IMG/VR virus record: IMGVR_UViG_3300031211_000340
Location: 1 to 26,044 of that record
Length of the DNA: 26,044 nucleotides
Direction: 5' to 3' (one strand)
Source: a virus
The notes under the pieces are model-generated. The model was not told the origin of the DNA. It was given only the letters and a program-made list of their open reading frames with translations, and did no database searches. The translations under genes and the position numbers were made by a program. Below, in pieces: positions 4,603-12,717 of the stretch (position 1 is the stretch's first letter; each line of letters starts with the position of its first letter).

Positions 4603-5204
4603 AAGTTATAGAGTGCGAACAGCGTAGCCCGGAGTGGTACAAGATTAGAGCTGGCATTGTAACCGCAAGCAACGCCCACCGACTGCTCACGCCCGTAAAG
4701 ATGCGAACCTACATGCTTGAGCTTTTAGGTGAGCGATTGATTGGGGCCACAACTGAAACACCGGTGTCCGCTGCAATGCAGTGGGGCATCGACTATGAAG
4801 ATGACGCGCTTGAGTGGTATTCAAAGGCGCTAAATGTCGACGTTCAAAAGGTCGGGTTTGTCTTCCACAACAGTATGAAATATGCCGGGTGCTCTCCTGA
4901 CGGCTTGTGTTCAACAGATGGGTTGGTCGAGGTGAAGTGTCCGTCAACACACAATCACCTGCTTCATATCTCGTCCAGCGTTCCGCCTAATTATATTGCC
5001 CAGATGCAGTTTCAGATGTGGATTACAGATAGAGAGTGGTGCGATTTCGTGTCATATGACCCACGCATGCCTGACTTTGCTAGAGGCATATGTATTCGCG
5101 TTGAAAGAGACGAGAACATGATGTTTAAATTTGAGAGCGGTGTTAGGTCTATCAACAACAGCATCACAGAGTTCTCTCGCAAGTATTTTGGTTCATCGCT
5201 TTAA
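4599..5204 (+). CDS. YqaJ-type recombination exonuclease (lambda-exo fold)
   Basis: A 201-aa protein of the YqaJ/lambda exonuclease family, which degrades one strand of a duplex end to feed the annealing protein. Family motifs are visible in order: QRSPEWYKIRAGIVTAS (8-24), WGIDYEDDALEWY (62-74), GCSPDGL (97-103, catalytic D101), LVEVKCP (109-115, E111 and K113) and YIAQMQFQMW (132-141, with the Q..Q pattern that closes the active site). All expected metal-binding and catalytic residues appear intact and the length is usual. It overlaps the ERF stop by four bases. Confidence 0.92.
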   Translation: MKVIECEQRSPEWYKIRAGIVTASNAHRLLTPVKMRTYMLELLGERLIGATTETPVSAAMQWGIDYEDDALEWYSKALNVDVQKVGFVFHNSMKYAGCSPDGLCSTDGLVEVKCPSTHNHLLHISSSVPPNYIAQMQFQMWITDREWCDFVSYDPRMPDFARGICIRVERDENMMFKFESGVRSINNSITEFSRKYFGSSL

Positions 5205-5212
5205 GGAAGATA

Positions 5213-5515
5213 ATGAGCAACACATCGATACTGCTTACACTCGCAGAGATTACGGACTTCGTAAAAGAGTGTTTAAAGGATAAAGACTTCGTTGGTATTA
5301 ACGTTGTCGTCTCAAAACATCCCGGGCGCTCTTATGTGCTCGGAAAGACGTTCGACAGCCTCAAAGCAAAATACATTTTAAAGGTGCAGATGGACTATAC
5401 TGATCCAATTCAGCGCCCCCTTATCGCCAATGCGGTTCACAAGGGGATGTACGGCACAGAGATGTCGCCTGAAGAGATGGAAGATGAGATGGTTTGTAAG
5501 TCCAGTGACGATTAA
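5213..5515 (+). CDS. Hypothetical 100-aa protein in the recombination operon
   Basis: A soluble, mixed alpha/beta-looking protein (FVGINVVVSKHPGRSYVLGK, then KYILKVQMDY) with an acidic Met-rich tail (MSPEEMEDEM). AAGGAAG lies six bases upstream of the ATG, eight bases after the exonuclease stop. I recognise no family. Position suggests a recombination or early DNA-metabolism accessory. Confidence 0.7.
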   Translation: MSNTSILLTLAEITDFVKECLKDKDFVGINVVVSKHPGRSYVLGKTFDSLKAKYILKVQMDYTDPIQRPLIANAVHKGMYGTEMSPEEMEDEMVCKSSDD

Positions 5516-5526
5516 GGAGATTGTAG

Positions 5527-5760
5527 ATGAAGCAAGACATAGAACATAAGATAACACCATGTAAAGAATGCAAAGCAGGAAAGCACACATTCATCCCAGC
5601 TGAGTGGAAAGTAAAGCCAACGAGCCAGACCTGCACATTGTTTGTGTGCCAGCACTGCCTAATGCCGGCAGACCAGGCAGACCGCGAGGTCATGGGTTGC
5701 CTTCATGGTGAAGAAGTTAAAGCAAAGAAACTTAAAGAAGAGGTTCCTGCTAAGGCGTAA
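5527..5760 (+). CDS. Small zinc-ribbon-like protein, 77 aa
   Basis: Two CxxC pairs, C12-C15 and C41-C44, with H20 and C36 between, are the ligands expected of a zinc ribbon, and a Lys/Glu-rich C-terminal tail follows. AAGGAG lies seven bases before the ATG. It is the last gene of the rightward block, and its final 11 bases overlap the 3' end of the convergent terminase gene. Function unknown; small phage zinc ribbons often bind nucleic acid or host proteins. Confidence 0.75.
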   Translation: MKQDIEHKITPCKECKAGKHTFIPAEWKVKPTSQTCTLFVCQHCLMPADQADREVMGCLHGEEVKAKKLKEEVPAKA

Positions 5761-7084
5761 ACGATGCATAGCGCTTAGCAAGTCCGAACTTGTGTTGGTC
5801 CTCACTCTCAAAGTGCCCCATCGCAAAATAACCGAACTGGTCTACACTGTGGCTCGCCCAGTTGTGGACCGGCTTAGGTTTTGACCCTTTTCCGGAGGCC
5901 CCATCTGTGTGCGTATAGGTCGAATGATACTCTTGAAGAGACCTAACCAGCTTCTGGCATCTGTCCGCATGAAACCAAGTTGTCTTTAGAAGCATTCGAA
6001 TCGCTTGGATTCTCTCCATCACCCTATGATTACTCACAATCCTCGGAACAATGCCCGCTTTTCGTAGTATCTCAATGCGCGTGCGACCACTTCCCCACTC
6101 TTTCACTCTGACATCATGCGGCAGGTAGTGTTTACCCCAACGCTTAAAGCCAAGTCTTCGTTGCGCATTAAGCAGCTCAACTGCCCACTCATCCGCGCCC
6201 TTGCCCGTACCCTCAAGGTGGTCAATGCATCGTATCGAGCCATCAGGAAACCTCTGAAATAAACCAATACTGGTCGAGTCGGTGACCCCTATATCCCAAG
6301 ACGTATGGACAGGTTGCTCAGGTAAGATGTCAAACCGACAAATGCGTCCAGATTCTTTACACTTTATCATCTCATCGGAGAAGTAAGCGCCCTCAATAGC
6401 CGCCTCCCAACTGCAAAAGTACTCTTGCAGATAAAGCGGCATCGGCATGCCCGAAGCAAGCTCCTCTTCTAGCATTTCTTTAGAGATGACCGGCGTGCCA
6501 TCTTCGTAAGTGGTGTCATCCGCAGTTAGGAGGATGGTTGACCAACCAGGGTTGTTTTCGTTCTTCTGAAACATCTCATAGAAGTGATTGTGACCACGCG
6601 GCGTGCCAATGAAGACAGCCCAACCATCATTCTCTGCCAAAATAGGACGCAGGAACTGCCAAGCATCGGGGTCGGTTGACTGCATTTCAGAGAAAACTAC
6701 ACCCAAAGGGTTTGAGCCTATCAAGGCCTCATAGTTATCTGCGCCAGTAATCTTAATGATAGAGCCGTTGACCAGGGTGATGGACATGGTCGAGTTGTTA
6801 ATGCTTTTAACCAGCTGCTTGGGAATAAAATCGAGGAACGTAGAGCCTGACTTGCCGCGCCCACGCCAGATAACCGTGGATGCCTGGCCAATCTTGGGGA
6901 GCAAATGTAAGTAGAGTCCTGGGCGCTGAATGGCCCGCATCCAAAGCATGTTGAATGAGATGGTGTCTTTACCGAAGCGACGGTGCGCAACGATAATCAT
7001 CCGGTCCTTATGTTCCACGAGGAACTTTCGCAAGATAGGTCGCTGATAAGGCCTTGCGACAAAAAGCGGCTTAATTATGTGCAT
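5750..7084 (-). CDS. terL: Terminase large subunit (packaging ATPase and nuclease)
   Basis: A 444-aa protein. The ATPase half shows a deviant Walker A (HRRFGKDT, 34-41), Walker B (LGVVFSEM, 127-134, with the catalytic E) and coupling motif C (IGTPRG, 159-164). The RNase-H-like nuclease half shows acidic motifs WDIGVTDST (263-271), LPHD (321-324) and HSVDQFGY (412-419). It pumps concatemeric DNA into the prohead through the portal and cuts it. It is the last gene of the leftward late block, as in T7, and its ATG overlaps the stop of the small membrane gene (TAATG). No small subunit is recognised nearby. Confidence 0.95.
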   Translation of the reverse strand: MHIIKPLFVARPYQRPILRKFLVEHKDRMIIVAHRRFGKDTISFNMLWMRAIQRPGLYLHLLPKIGQASTVIWRGRGKSGSTFLDFIPKQLVKSINNSTMSITLVNGSIIKITGADNYEALIGSNPLGVVFSEMQSTDPDAWQFLRPILAENDGWAVFIGTPRGHNHFYEMFQKNENNPGWSTILLTADDTTYEDGTPVISKEMLEEELASGMPMPLYLQEYFCSWEAAIEGAYFSDEMIKCKESGRICRFDILPEQPVHTSWDIGVTDSTSIGLFQRFPDGSIRCIDHLEGTGKGADEWAVELLNAQRRLGFKRWGKHYLPHDVRVKEWGSGRTRIEILRKAGIVPRIVSNHRVMERIQAIRMLLKTTWFHADRCQKLVRSLQEYHSTYTHTDGASGKGSKPKPVHNWASHSVDQFGYFAMGHFESEDQHKFGLAKRYASFTP

Positions 7085-7302
7085 TACGCCTCAGGAGAGT
7101 CTGGGCTTATGTCTATCTTACCATTCATTGACCCGTCTTCAAGGCCAAAAAGCTGCTCAATCATATCTTCTGCAATCGCTTCCGAGTATTCCTCGACCGG
7201 AGAGTCGGGCTGGCCTGTTAAGTGCTTGGCACCAAAGCATGTACCTAATGCCAAAAGGATTGCGCCAATTATAATTGTCATTCCCATATCATTTAACCTC
7301 AT
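7084..7302 (-). CDS. Small single-span membrane protein before terminase, 72 aa
   Basis: The ATG at 7302 is chosen because GAGGGG lies about seven bases upstream; a TTG start at 7317 would lie inside that site. Residues about 7-23 (GMTIIIGAILLALGTCF) form one membrane span, and the remainder (PDSPVEEYSEAIAEDMIEQL ...) is acidic. In T7-like order, the slot between tail fibre and large terminase holds holin, small terminase and spanin. A holin-like or other lysis role is possible, but holins usually have a basic C-terminus, so this stays an unknown membrane protein. Confidence 0.75.
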   Translation of the reverse strand: MRLNDMGMTIIIGAILLALGTCFGAKHLTGQPDSPVEEYSEAIAEDMIEQLFGLEDGSMNGKIDISPDSPEA

Positions 7303-7327
7303 GTGCTGCCCCCTCAAAGTGATGCTG

Positions 7328-7356
7328 TTGTATTTTTACAGGCCCCACGCTAAACT
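7328..7356 (+). promoter_or_regulatory. Promoter giving a possibly leaderless HNH transcript
   Basis: TTGTAT (7328-7333), 17 bases, then TAAACT (7351-7356). The HNH ATG at 7363 starts seven bases after the -10, just where transcription would begin, and no Shine-Dalgarno sequence is present in front of it. Confidence 0.4.
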
Positions 7357-7362
7357 AGTTCT

Positions 7363-7917
7363 ATGCCTGTAATACTTACATGTCAAAACTGTAGCTTAGA
7401 CTATAGCGTAAAACCATCAAAAAGAGCCAGGTCAAAATATTGCTCGCGATATTGTCACGCAAAAAAAACAATTGCCGTCGAAAGCAAGAAAGAAAAAAAA
7501 TGCAAAGAGTGCGGGAGTATCTTTTCTAGGAGGGCAAGCATTGCTAGTGTGAGGATATTTTGCTCAGTAAAGTGCGCTAAGGTTAGCTGGGGTAGGTCCT
7601 ACTCAAAAAAAGGGGAGGACCACTCCAGGTATGTAAACGGATCTGGGGTCTACAGGGCGAAGGCTATTGACCATTACGGGCCCAGCTGCAGCAAGTGTGG
7701 CTCCTCTGAGCATGTCGAGGTTCATCACGTGGACAAAGACAGAGGCAATAACGAAATTGAGAACCTAGAGGTTCTATGTAGGAAGTGCCACCACAAAGAG
7801 CACTCCATATTTAACTTGAATGGTTGCCTGTGTTGCGGAGAGACCGTTAAAAGGCACAACAATAAATATTGCTCAAGAAGCTGTTTTGCTCGAAGCATGA
7901 GAAAAACAACAAGCTAG
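7363..7917 (+). CDS. HNH endonuclease with three zinc-knuckle modules (free-standing homing endonuclease)
   Basis: A 184-aa protein with four zinc-binding parts. Two N-terminal CxxC...CxxxC knuckles (C7/C10/C27/C31 and C47/C50/C67/C71) are followed by the HNH domain: C109/C112, EVHHVD with H121-H122, GNNEIENLEVLC with the Asn, and CRKCHH 139-144. A third knuckle follows (C155/C158/C170/C174). HNH enzymes of this kind cut DNA at or near their own insertion site and spread by homing. It is the only plus-strand gene within the leftward late block, and many codons are A-rich (runs of AAA), unlike its neighbours, which suggests independent arrival. An alternative role beside terminase is to help genome cutting, as known for some HNH-terminase pairs. 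Confidence 0.88.
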   Translation: MPVILTCQNCSLDYSVKPSKRARSKYCSRYCHAKKTIAVESKKEKKCKECGSIFSRRASIASVRIFCSVKCAKVSWGRSYSKKGEDHSRYVNGSGVYRAKAIDHYGPSCSKCGSSEHVEVHHVDKDRGNNEIENLEVLCRKCHHKEHSIFNLNGCLCCGETVKRHNNKYCSRSCFARSMRKTTS

Positions 7918-7933
7918 TTTTTAGGCTTTCAAT

Positions 7934-8398
7934 TTACCCCGCCTCAAAGTGACTCCACTGGAGCTTAAAGTGCTCTACAGTGCCAGCGCCAAGCTCGCTA
8001 TTGTAAATCGATTTCCAGTAGCTAGCTAACCCATCAACATCGCCCGCACTAGGCAGCGGTTCCGGCCTCATCCAATATTTTACTCTTGCTATGAGGGTTG
8101 CAAGTCGCATATCCCAGGCAAGCACTTCCGCTCTTGGAAATGAGCTCATCTCGCAGGCAATGAGGATAAGGGCCATCAAATGCTCATTGCCTGCTAAATA
8201 ACGAATAATGTCATGGTAGCTAGCTTGCTCAATCTGAAAGAACGACAAGGCAGGACCTCCTCCAGCTTGTGCCACGGTCCGAAGGCCGCTTTCAGCATAC
8301 GCAGTCCCCATGAGCAAGTCTTCGGCCGACTCACTCCAGAGACCGGCGTCTTTTAGTGCCGGCCGAACTATCTGCTCTCTAAATGCCCATCCTTGCAT
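7934..8398 (-). CDS. Lysozyme/transglycosylase-like virion or lysis protein, 154 aa
   Basis: Residues about 29-57 read like the active-site region of goose-lysozyme/SLT folds: MGTAYAESGL with candidate catalytic E, then GGGPALSFFQIEQASYHDI in place of the usual G-MQI segment. The C-terminal half contains YWKSIYNSELGAGT, as in phage proteins of this kind. No signal peptide. It would cut peptidoglycan either during DNA entry or at lysis. It sits after the tail fibre and adhesin genes, while the gp16-like protein in this phage shows no such domain at its N-terminus, so this may be the detached muralytic activity. AGGGAG lies five bases before the ATG. Confidence 0.6.
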   Translation of the reverse strand: MQGWAFREQIVRPALKDAGLWSESAEDLLMGTAYAESGLRTVAQAGGGPALSFFQIEQASYHDIIRYLAGNEHLMALILIACEMSSFPRAEVLAWDMRLATLIARVKYWMRPEPLPSAGDVDGLASYWKSIYNSELGAGTVEHFKLQWSHFEAG

Positions 8399-8419
8399 GC
8401 AGTCTCCCTTTAAATATCC

Positions 8420-9247
8420 CTATGTTAAGTAACGAATAATTACGACTCCCGAACCACCCGCGCTGCCGCTGAGTATTGTACCCGATGGAGCATAAGCGCC
8501 ACCGCCACCACCGCCCGTGTTGGCAGTCGCCGCTGATGGAAGGTATCCACCTGCCGCGCCACCGCCTAGACCGCCTGCGCCACCGCCGGAGCCGGAACCC
8601 CCGCGCGAGCCACCACCGCCACCAGCGCGATAAACGCTCGAGCCACTGATGGATGATGCGGTGCCGTTACCGCCCGGTCCCCCGGTCGCCGCGCTTACCG
8701 CGTTTGACCCGGCTGCGCCTGCGCCGCCGCCACCACCTGATGCACCTTCATTCGTATCCCAACCGCTACCACCATTATTACCTTGGCCGGACGTGCCTGA
8801 GCCACCCGCGCCATTATAGCCGCGGCCACCGCCTGAGCCACCGGTTGATGGGGCAGTGTTTCTGTATGTACCGCCACCGCCACCAAGTGATGTGGCAGAG
8901 TTAAAGCTTGAGTTGCCGCCATTATTCCCGTTTGATAAACTCCCGCCGGCCGTTCCGCCTGCGCCAATAACAACTGAAAACGCGCCGGTTCCAATCGTTA
9001 CGCCAGAAAAGGCTCGGTAACCGCCCGCGCCACCGCCACCACCGCCAGATTGGTTAGCCGCACCACCTCCAGCACCACCGCCAGCAACAATAAGGTAATC
9101 GATGTCGCCACCAGTCGTTACGGTAAAGGTCCCGCTCGAGTTAAACGTGTGGATTGTGTACAGGCCAGACGTTGTGACTGTACCGCCCGTCGCCGAAACG
9201 GGGGCGGCCCCCGCAGGGGCTAAGTATGGGTTAATAATAAATGTCAT
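8420..9247 (-). CDS. Glycine-rich adhesin-like protein (tail fibre tip)
   Basis: A 275-aa protein. The first 60 residues form a beta-rich start that ends in GDIDYLIVAGGGAGGG, the usual entry to a glycine-rich domain. The remainder is more than a third glycine in many GGGG-type runs broken by short beta motifs (VVIGAGGTAGG and similar) and closes with GSGVVIIRYLT, the typical last strand of this family. Phage S16 gp38 shows that such glycine stretches can pack as polyglycine-II sandwiches that carry receptor-binding loops. The start overlaps the tail fibre stop (TAATG), so the two are coupled; it is probably the exchangeable receptor-binding tip. Confidence 0.75.
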   Translation of the reverse strand: MTFIINPYLAPAGAAPVSATGGTVTTSGLYTIHTFNSSGTFTVTTGGDIDYLIVAGGGAGGGAANQSGGGGGGAGGYRAFSGVTIGTGAFSVVIGAGGTAGGSLSNGNNGGNSSFNSATSLGGGGGTYRNTAPSTGGSGGGRGYNGAGGSGTSGQGNNGGSGWDTNEGASGGGGGAGAAGSNAVSAATGGPGGNGTASSISGSSVYRAGGGGGSRGGSGSGGGAGGLGGGAAGGYLPSAATANTGGGGGGAYAPSGTILSGSAGGSGVVIIRYLT

Positions 9248-12200
9248 TACGCGCGTGTCCCTATCAATGTCACCTTCAGTCCTGCACCGGCAATCGTTGA
9301 CCCAATTTGCGTGATATCTACCGTAATTTCGGAGTCATCAGCAAGGTTTGAGTCTGTGATTGTAGCGGCAGATGCGGCTGTTGTTGATGTTTTCTCTCCG
9401 GCATCAATGCTCAGCTTAGTGCCTAGAACACTTGTTCCGTTTTCAAAGATATCAACGATGAATGTTGAGCCAGTAGGGGCCGTCGTTAGGCTTGAGCGAA
9501 CACCTGTTAAGGTCATCGCGTGCGGCAATCTAAACGTCACCCTATCCGTGCTCACAGTTAACGCTGTTGTCTCGTCGCTGCACGCAGCAATAAACTCAAC
9601 TGGCAGCGCGGTGAATGTCGGAAGTGCGGCAGCGCCATTACTAAGAAGGGCTTGACCCGCTGTTCCAACGCTTGCAATAGACTGGTGCGCACCTGTCGCA
9701 GTCGTGCCACCACAAAGAACGCCGTATGCCGTAGCGGTTGACCGTCCAGTACCACCGTCAGCAACAACGACATCCGTTCCACCTGGGCCGTAATAGTCTG
9801 TACCCTCAGCGGCAATACTTAGAACACCCGTTGTCGTAGTGTTTTTCACGATACCCGTTGCTAGAACACTTAAAGCTTGCTCAGCACTTAGGCCGGCGCT
9901 TGGCGTTTGAGTGATGTAAGTCGCATCAGTCGGAGCGCCACTTGCCGCATCCGCATAAGCCGTTGTCGCAAGTTTTGTAGAGTTGTCGCTTGCAGCCTGA
10001 GTCACACCAGTTACGTCGCCAGATAACGAACATGTTGGTGTGTTATTCGCTGTCATCGTAATGAAGTCAGTCCAAGACGCACCATCAACATCGCGAGCAC
10101 CTAACACTAATGTGTCGGCAGCGGTATCACCCGTTCGAAGAGTCGCGCCATAGATGTTGTTCCAACGAAGCGCCTCTGTTCCCAAGTCATCCGTTACATC
10201 TGTGTCAGATGTGAGTGATGTGTTAATCGCAACAGCGGCAAGATTGCTTAATGCTTGGTCCGCACCGCCAGCAGCAGCGGCAGCATCCGCATAAGCAGTT
10301 GTCGCAAGCTTCGTTGAGTTATCAGCAGGAGCCTGAGTTGTGCTTGTTATGTCCCCGGATAAAACACATGTTGGTGTGTTGTTAGCGGTTAAGGTAACGA
10401 AGCTCGTCCAAGACGCGCCATCAACATCGCGAGCGCCAATCACTAAGGTATCTGCGGCTGTATCACCCGTTCTAAGTGTTGCACCGTAGATATTGTTCCA
10501 GCGAAGGGCCTCTGTACCGATGTCATCTGTCACATCTGTATCAGAGATGAGGCTTGTATTGATGGCAACTGAAGCAAGGTTGCTAAGCGCTGTATTCGCG
10601 CCAGACGCAGCAGCGGCAGCATCTGCATACGCTGTTGTTGCAATTTTGGTGGAATTGTCAGAAGCGGCCTGAGTTGTGCTTGTAACATCGCCAGACAAAA
10701 CACATGTTGGTGTGTTATTGGCTGTCATCGTTAAGAAGTTTGTCCAGGAGGATCCATCAACATCCCGCGCAGACAAGGTTAATGTGTCGGCAGCAGTGTC
10801 GCCAGTTCTTAATGTTGCGCCGTAGATGTTATTCCATCTGATAGCTTCTGTGCCCAAATCATCGGTAATGTCTGCGTCCGATGTAAGCGAGGTATTAATC
10901 GCGACAGCAGCAAGGTTGCTTAACGCTGTATTTGCGACACCCGCAGCAAGGTCGGCAATCGACTGAGCCGTAACCGTTTTAATGTTATCCGCATCATCAG
11001 CGTCCTGAATGACCACCTTATCTGCGCTTGCAACGGTTGCAGTCGCAATCGTCGCGCCAGAAATAAGATTAATCAAAGCGTTTTGTTGGTCACTTGCGCC
11101 AGTCCCGCCATCTGCAACTGGAACATCCGTTCCGCCTGCGCGGTACATGAGATTGCCCTCGATATTCACGTCGCCAGCAGATGCGCGCGATAATGTTGTG
11201 TCTGCTGCGGCGCCAAGTTCAATAGTGCCCGTGGTCAGGGGATTGGAAGTCCCAAGACTTAAGCCATGAGTAGACGCAAACACATCCTCGCTCTCGTCCC
11301 AAGAAAGAGTTGGCGCTCCAGTTACGCCAACGGTGATAAGGTCGGCATCTGTGTCGGAGCCTGGAGCCACGTCCATGCCGTTGCCCGCTGTTCCAAGAGA
11401 GGTCAACCCTGTTGCTGTCCCCCCGGTCACCGCAATGCTTGCAGAGTCCTGAACCGACATCGTCCCAGCACTTGTATTCGCAAAGAATAATCCAACCGTT
11501 GTCGTTGTCGCAATCATCAGCGGCGCAATAACGTTAGGTGATACAGGCTGAACCGATGTCAAAGCGCCAGGGGTTACTGGGTCAAGATACAAAAGGTCGC
11601 CAGCGGTTAAGCCTGTAAGCCCAGAGACCTCACCGTTTTGCGTTAAGGTGAAAGTGTTCGCGTTCACAACTTCGTTAATCATGCCGGCAACTTCAGCATT
11701 TGCAGCAGAGTCGGCTTGCGCTAGGACATAGTCAACACCATCAAAACGAAGAACATTACCAACAGATAGTCCGTGTGCCGCTTGCGTCACTGTAATTGTT
11801 GAGCTTGAATTGTCCGTGACCATATTCTTCCACGAGCCTTGAACATAAGCTTCAAGCTCTGTGCTGGTAGAGTTGTACCGGAACATTCCCTCAACTGGAG
11901 CACCAGGTCGTTGGCCTGCTGTGCCAGAGACTGCTGTAGCTGAGCCTGTACCTGGAAGGACTGGGTTGTCAGCAAGGCCAAAAGTTGGGTTGCCCGCAAT
12001 GCCGTCACCGTCTGTGACAGTAATTTCATTTGCTGTGCCTGCTGTTGAGCGAACGATGACCGTTCCTGCATTGTTTACCATCACGCCATTGGCAAGAGCT
12101 GACAATACTTGCGCTGCTGGGAATCTAATGCTTGCAGTGCCGATAACAAAGTCGACAGTGCTCGATAGCAACGCGTCATCCACGCTTGTCGCCACGACGT

Positions 12201-12717
12201 TATCTGGAGAGTCACACGCGTTACCTTGCCCTGTCCAGAAGTAGTTTTCATTCAGGATAGGAAGCTTAAGATTGCCATCGCGAACGCCTGGCCCAATGCT
12301 TTCGTTGTCATTGTATCGAATCGAAACCTGGTCTTGGATGGTTTCAATCTGCTTGTCGTACATGACGTTATCATTGAAATCATTATTCAGGTCTTCTTTG
12401 CGAAGAGATGATGACTGGTCGTAGATAGAGTTTCTATCAATCGTTTTGTCGCCAACAATCGTAACGATGTCGCTCAGCGTTGCGCCAACTACCAATGTAA
12501 TTGTTCCGCCGTTCGCTGTGTTCGCGCCGGAGACGGTATAATCTGTTGTCAGTGTCAGCAAATCTGTCGCATCCGCTGGGGTCGAGCCGGCTGCACGCTT
12601 GTATACTTTTAAATCTGCATCTTCCTTGATTGGGAAGGTGTAGGAGAATACCGTTTGCCCGCCAGTTGCAGTGTATTGAACACGAGTCGGCGTGCTGTTT
12701 ATCTTAATGTTAGCCAT
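9247..12717 (-). CDS. Tail fibre protein with T7 gp17-like N-terminus and triplicated shaft module
   Basis: A 1156-aa protein. The N-terminal 140 residues (VQYTATGGQTVFSYTFPIKE ... then SLRKEDLNNDFND) match the T7 gp17-type domain that anchors fibres to the tail. A long beta-rich shaft follows, with three 112-aa repeats at about 598-924, each ending in the fibre motif NSTKxATTAYADAA. Further repeats of the VADGGTG type appear at about 535-545 and 980-990. The last 120 residues (from about 1038, FIAACSDETTAL ... GAGLKVTLIG) form a separate head domain seen on many marine phage fibres. It recognises the host surface, probably as a trimer, with the glycine-rich protein downstream as tip. GAGGAG lies nine bases upstream of the start. 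Confidence 0.9.
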   Translation of the reverse strand: MANIKINSTPTRVQYTATGGQTVFSYTFPIKEDADLKVYKRAAGSTPADATDLLTLTTDYTVSGANTANGGTITLVVGATLSDIVTIVGDKTIDRNSIYDQSSSLRKEDLNNDFNDNVMYDKQIETIQDQVSIRYNDNESIGPGVRDGNLKLPILNENYFWTGQGNACDSPDNVVATSVDDALLSSTVDFVIGTASIRFPAAQVLSALANGVMVNNAGTVIVRSTAGTANEITVTDGDGIAGNPTFGLADNPVLPGTGSATAVSGTAGQRPGAPVEGMFRYNSTSTELEAYVQGSWKNMVTDNSSSTITVTQAAHGLSVGNVLRFDGVDYVLAQADSAANAEVAGMINEVVNANTFTLTQNGEVSGLTGLTAGDLLYLDPVTPGALTSVQPVSPNVIAPLMIATTTTVGLFFANTSAGTMSVQDSASIAVTGGTATGLTSLGTAGNGMDVAPGSDTDADLITVGVTGAPTLSWDESEDVFASTHGLSLGTSNPLTTGTIELGAAADTTLSRASAGDVNIEGNLMYRAGGTDVPVADGGTGASDQQNALINLISGATIATATVASADKVVIQDADDADNIKTVTAQSIADLAAGVANTALSNLAAVAINTSLTSDADITDDLGTEAIRWNNIYGATLRTGDTAADTLTLSARDVDGSSWTNFLTMTANNTPTCVLSGDVTSTTQAASDNSTKIATTAYADAAAAASGANTALSNLASVAINTSLISDTDVTDDIGTEALRWNNIYGATLRTGDTAADTLVIGARDVDGASWTSFVTLTANNTPTCVLSGDITSTTQAPADNSTKLATTAYADAAAAAGGADQALSNLAAVAINTSLTSDTDVTDDLGTEALRWNNIYGATLRTGDTAADTLVLGARDVDGASWTDFITMTANNTPTCSLSGDVTGVTQAASDNSTKLATTAYADAASGAPTDATYITQTPSAGLSAEQALSVLATGIVKNTTTTGVLSIAAEGTDYYGPGGTDVVVADGGTGRSTATAYGVLCGGTTATGAHQSIASVGTAGQALLSNGAAALPTFTALPVEFIAACSDETTALTVSTDRVTFRLPHAMTLTGVRSSLTTAPTGSTFIVDIFENGTSVLGTKLSIDAGEKTSTTAASAATITDSNLADDSEITVDITQIGSTIAGAGLKVTLIGTRA
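9945..10254 (-). repeat. Tail fibre repeat, copy 3 (about 310 bp)
   Basis: Matches the other copies up to TTAYADAA, then passes into a different linker (SGAPTDATYI), so it lacks the last nine or so residues of the module. Confidence 0.85.
10255..10590 (-). repeat. Tail fibre repeat, copy 2 (336 bp, 112 aa)
   Basis: The central copy, in exact 336-bp register with both neighbours (CAAGGTTGCT-type motif at 10239, 10575 and 10911). Confidence 0.9.
10591..10926 (-). repeat. Tail fibre repeat, copy 1 (336 bp, 112 aa)
   Basis: Begins ALSNLAAVAI and ends in the TTAYADAA region plus linker. About 82% identical to copy 2 in protein (20 differences by eye in 112), with many extra silent changes in DNA. 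The segment WNNIYGATLRTGDTAADTL is the same in all three. Confidence 0.9.

Noticed and set aside
7084-7302. Confident holin call
   Set aside because: One span and an acidic C-terminus do not match the usual charge pattern of holins; only position supports it.
8653-8994. ORFs in other frames over the glycine-rich gene (Arg/His-rich and Gln/Ala/Val-rich)
   Set aside because: They arise from GGN codon runs read out of frame; composition is an artefact of the repeat.
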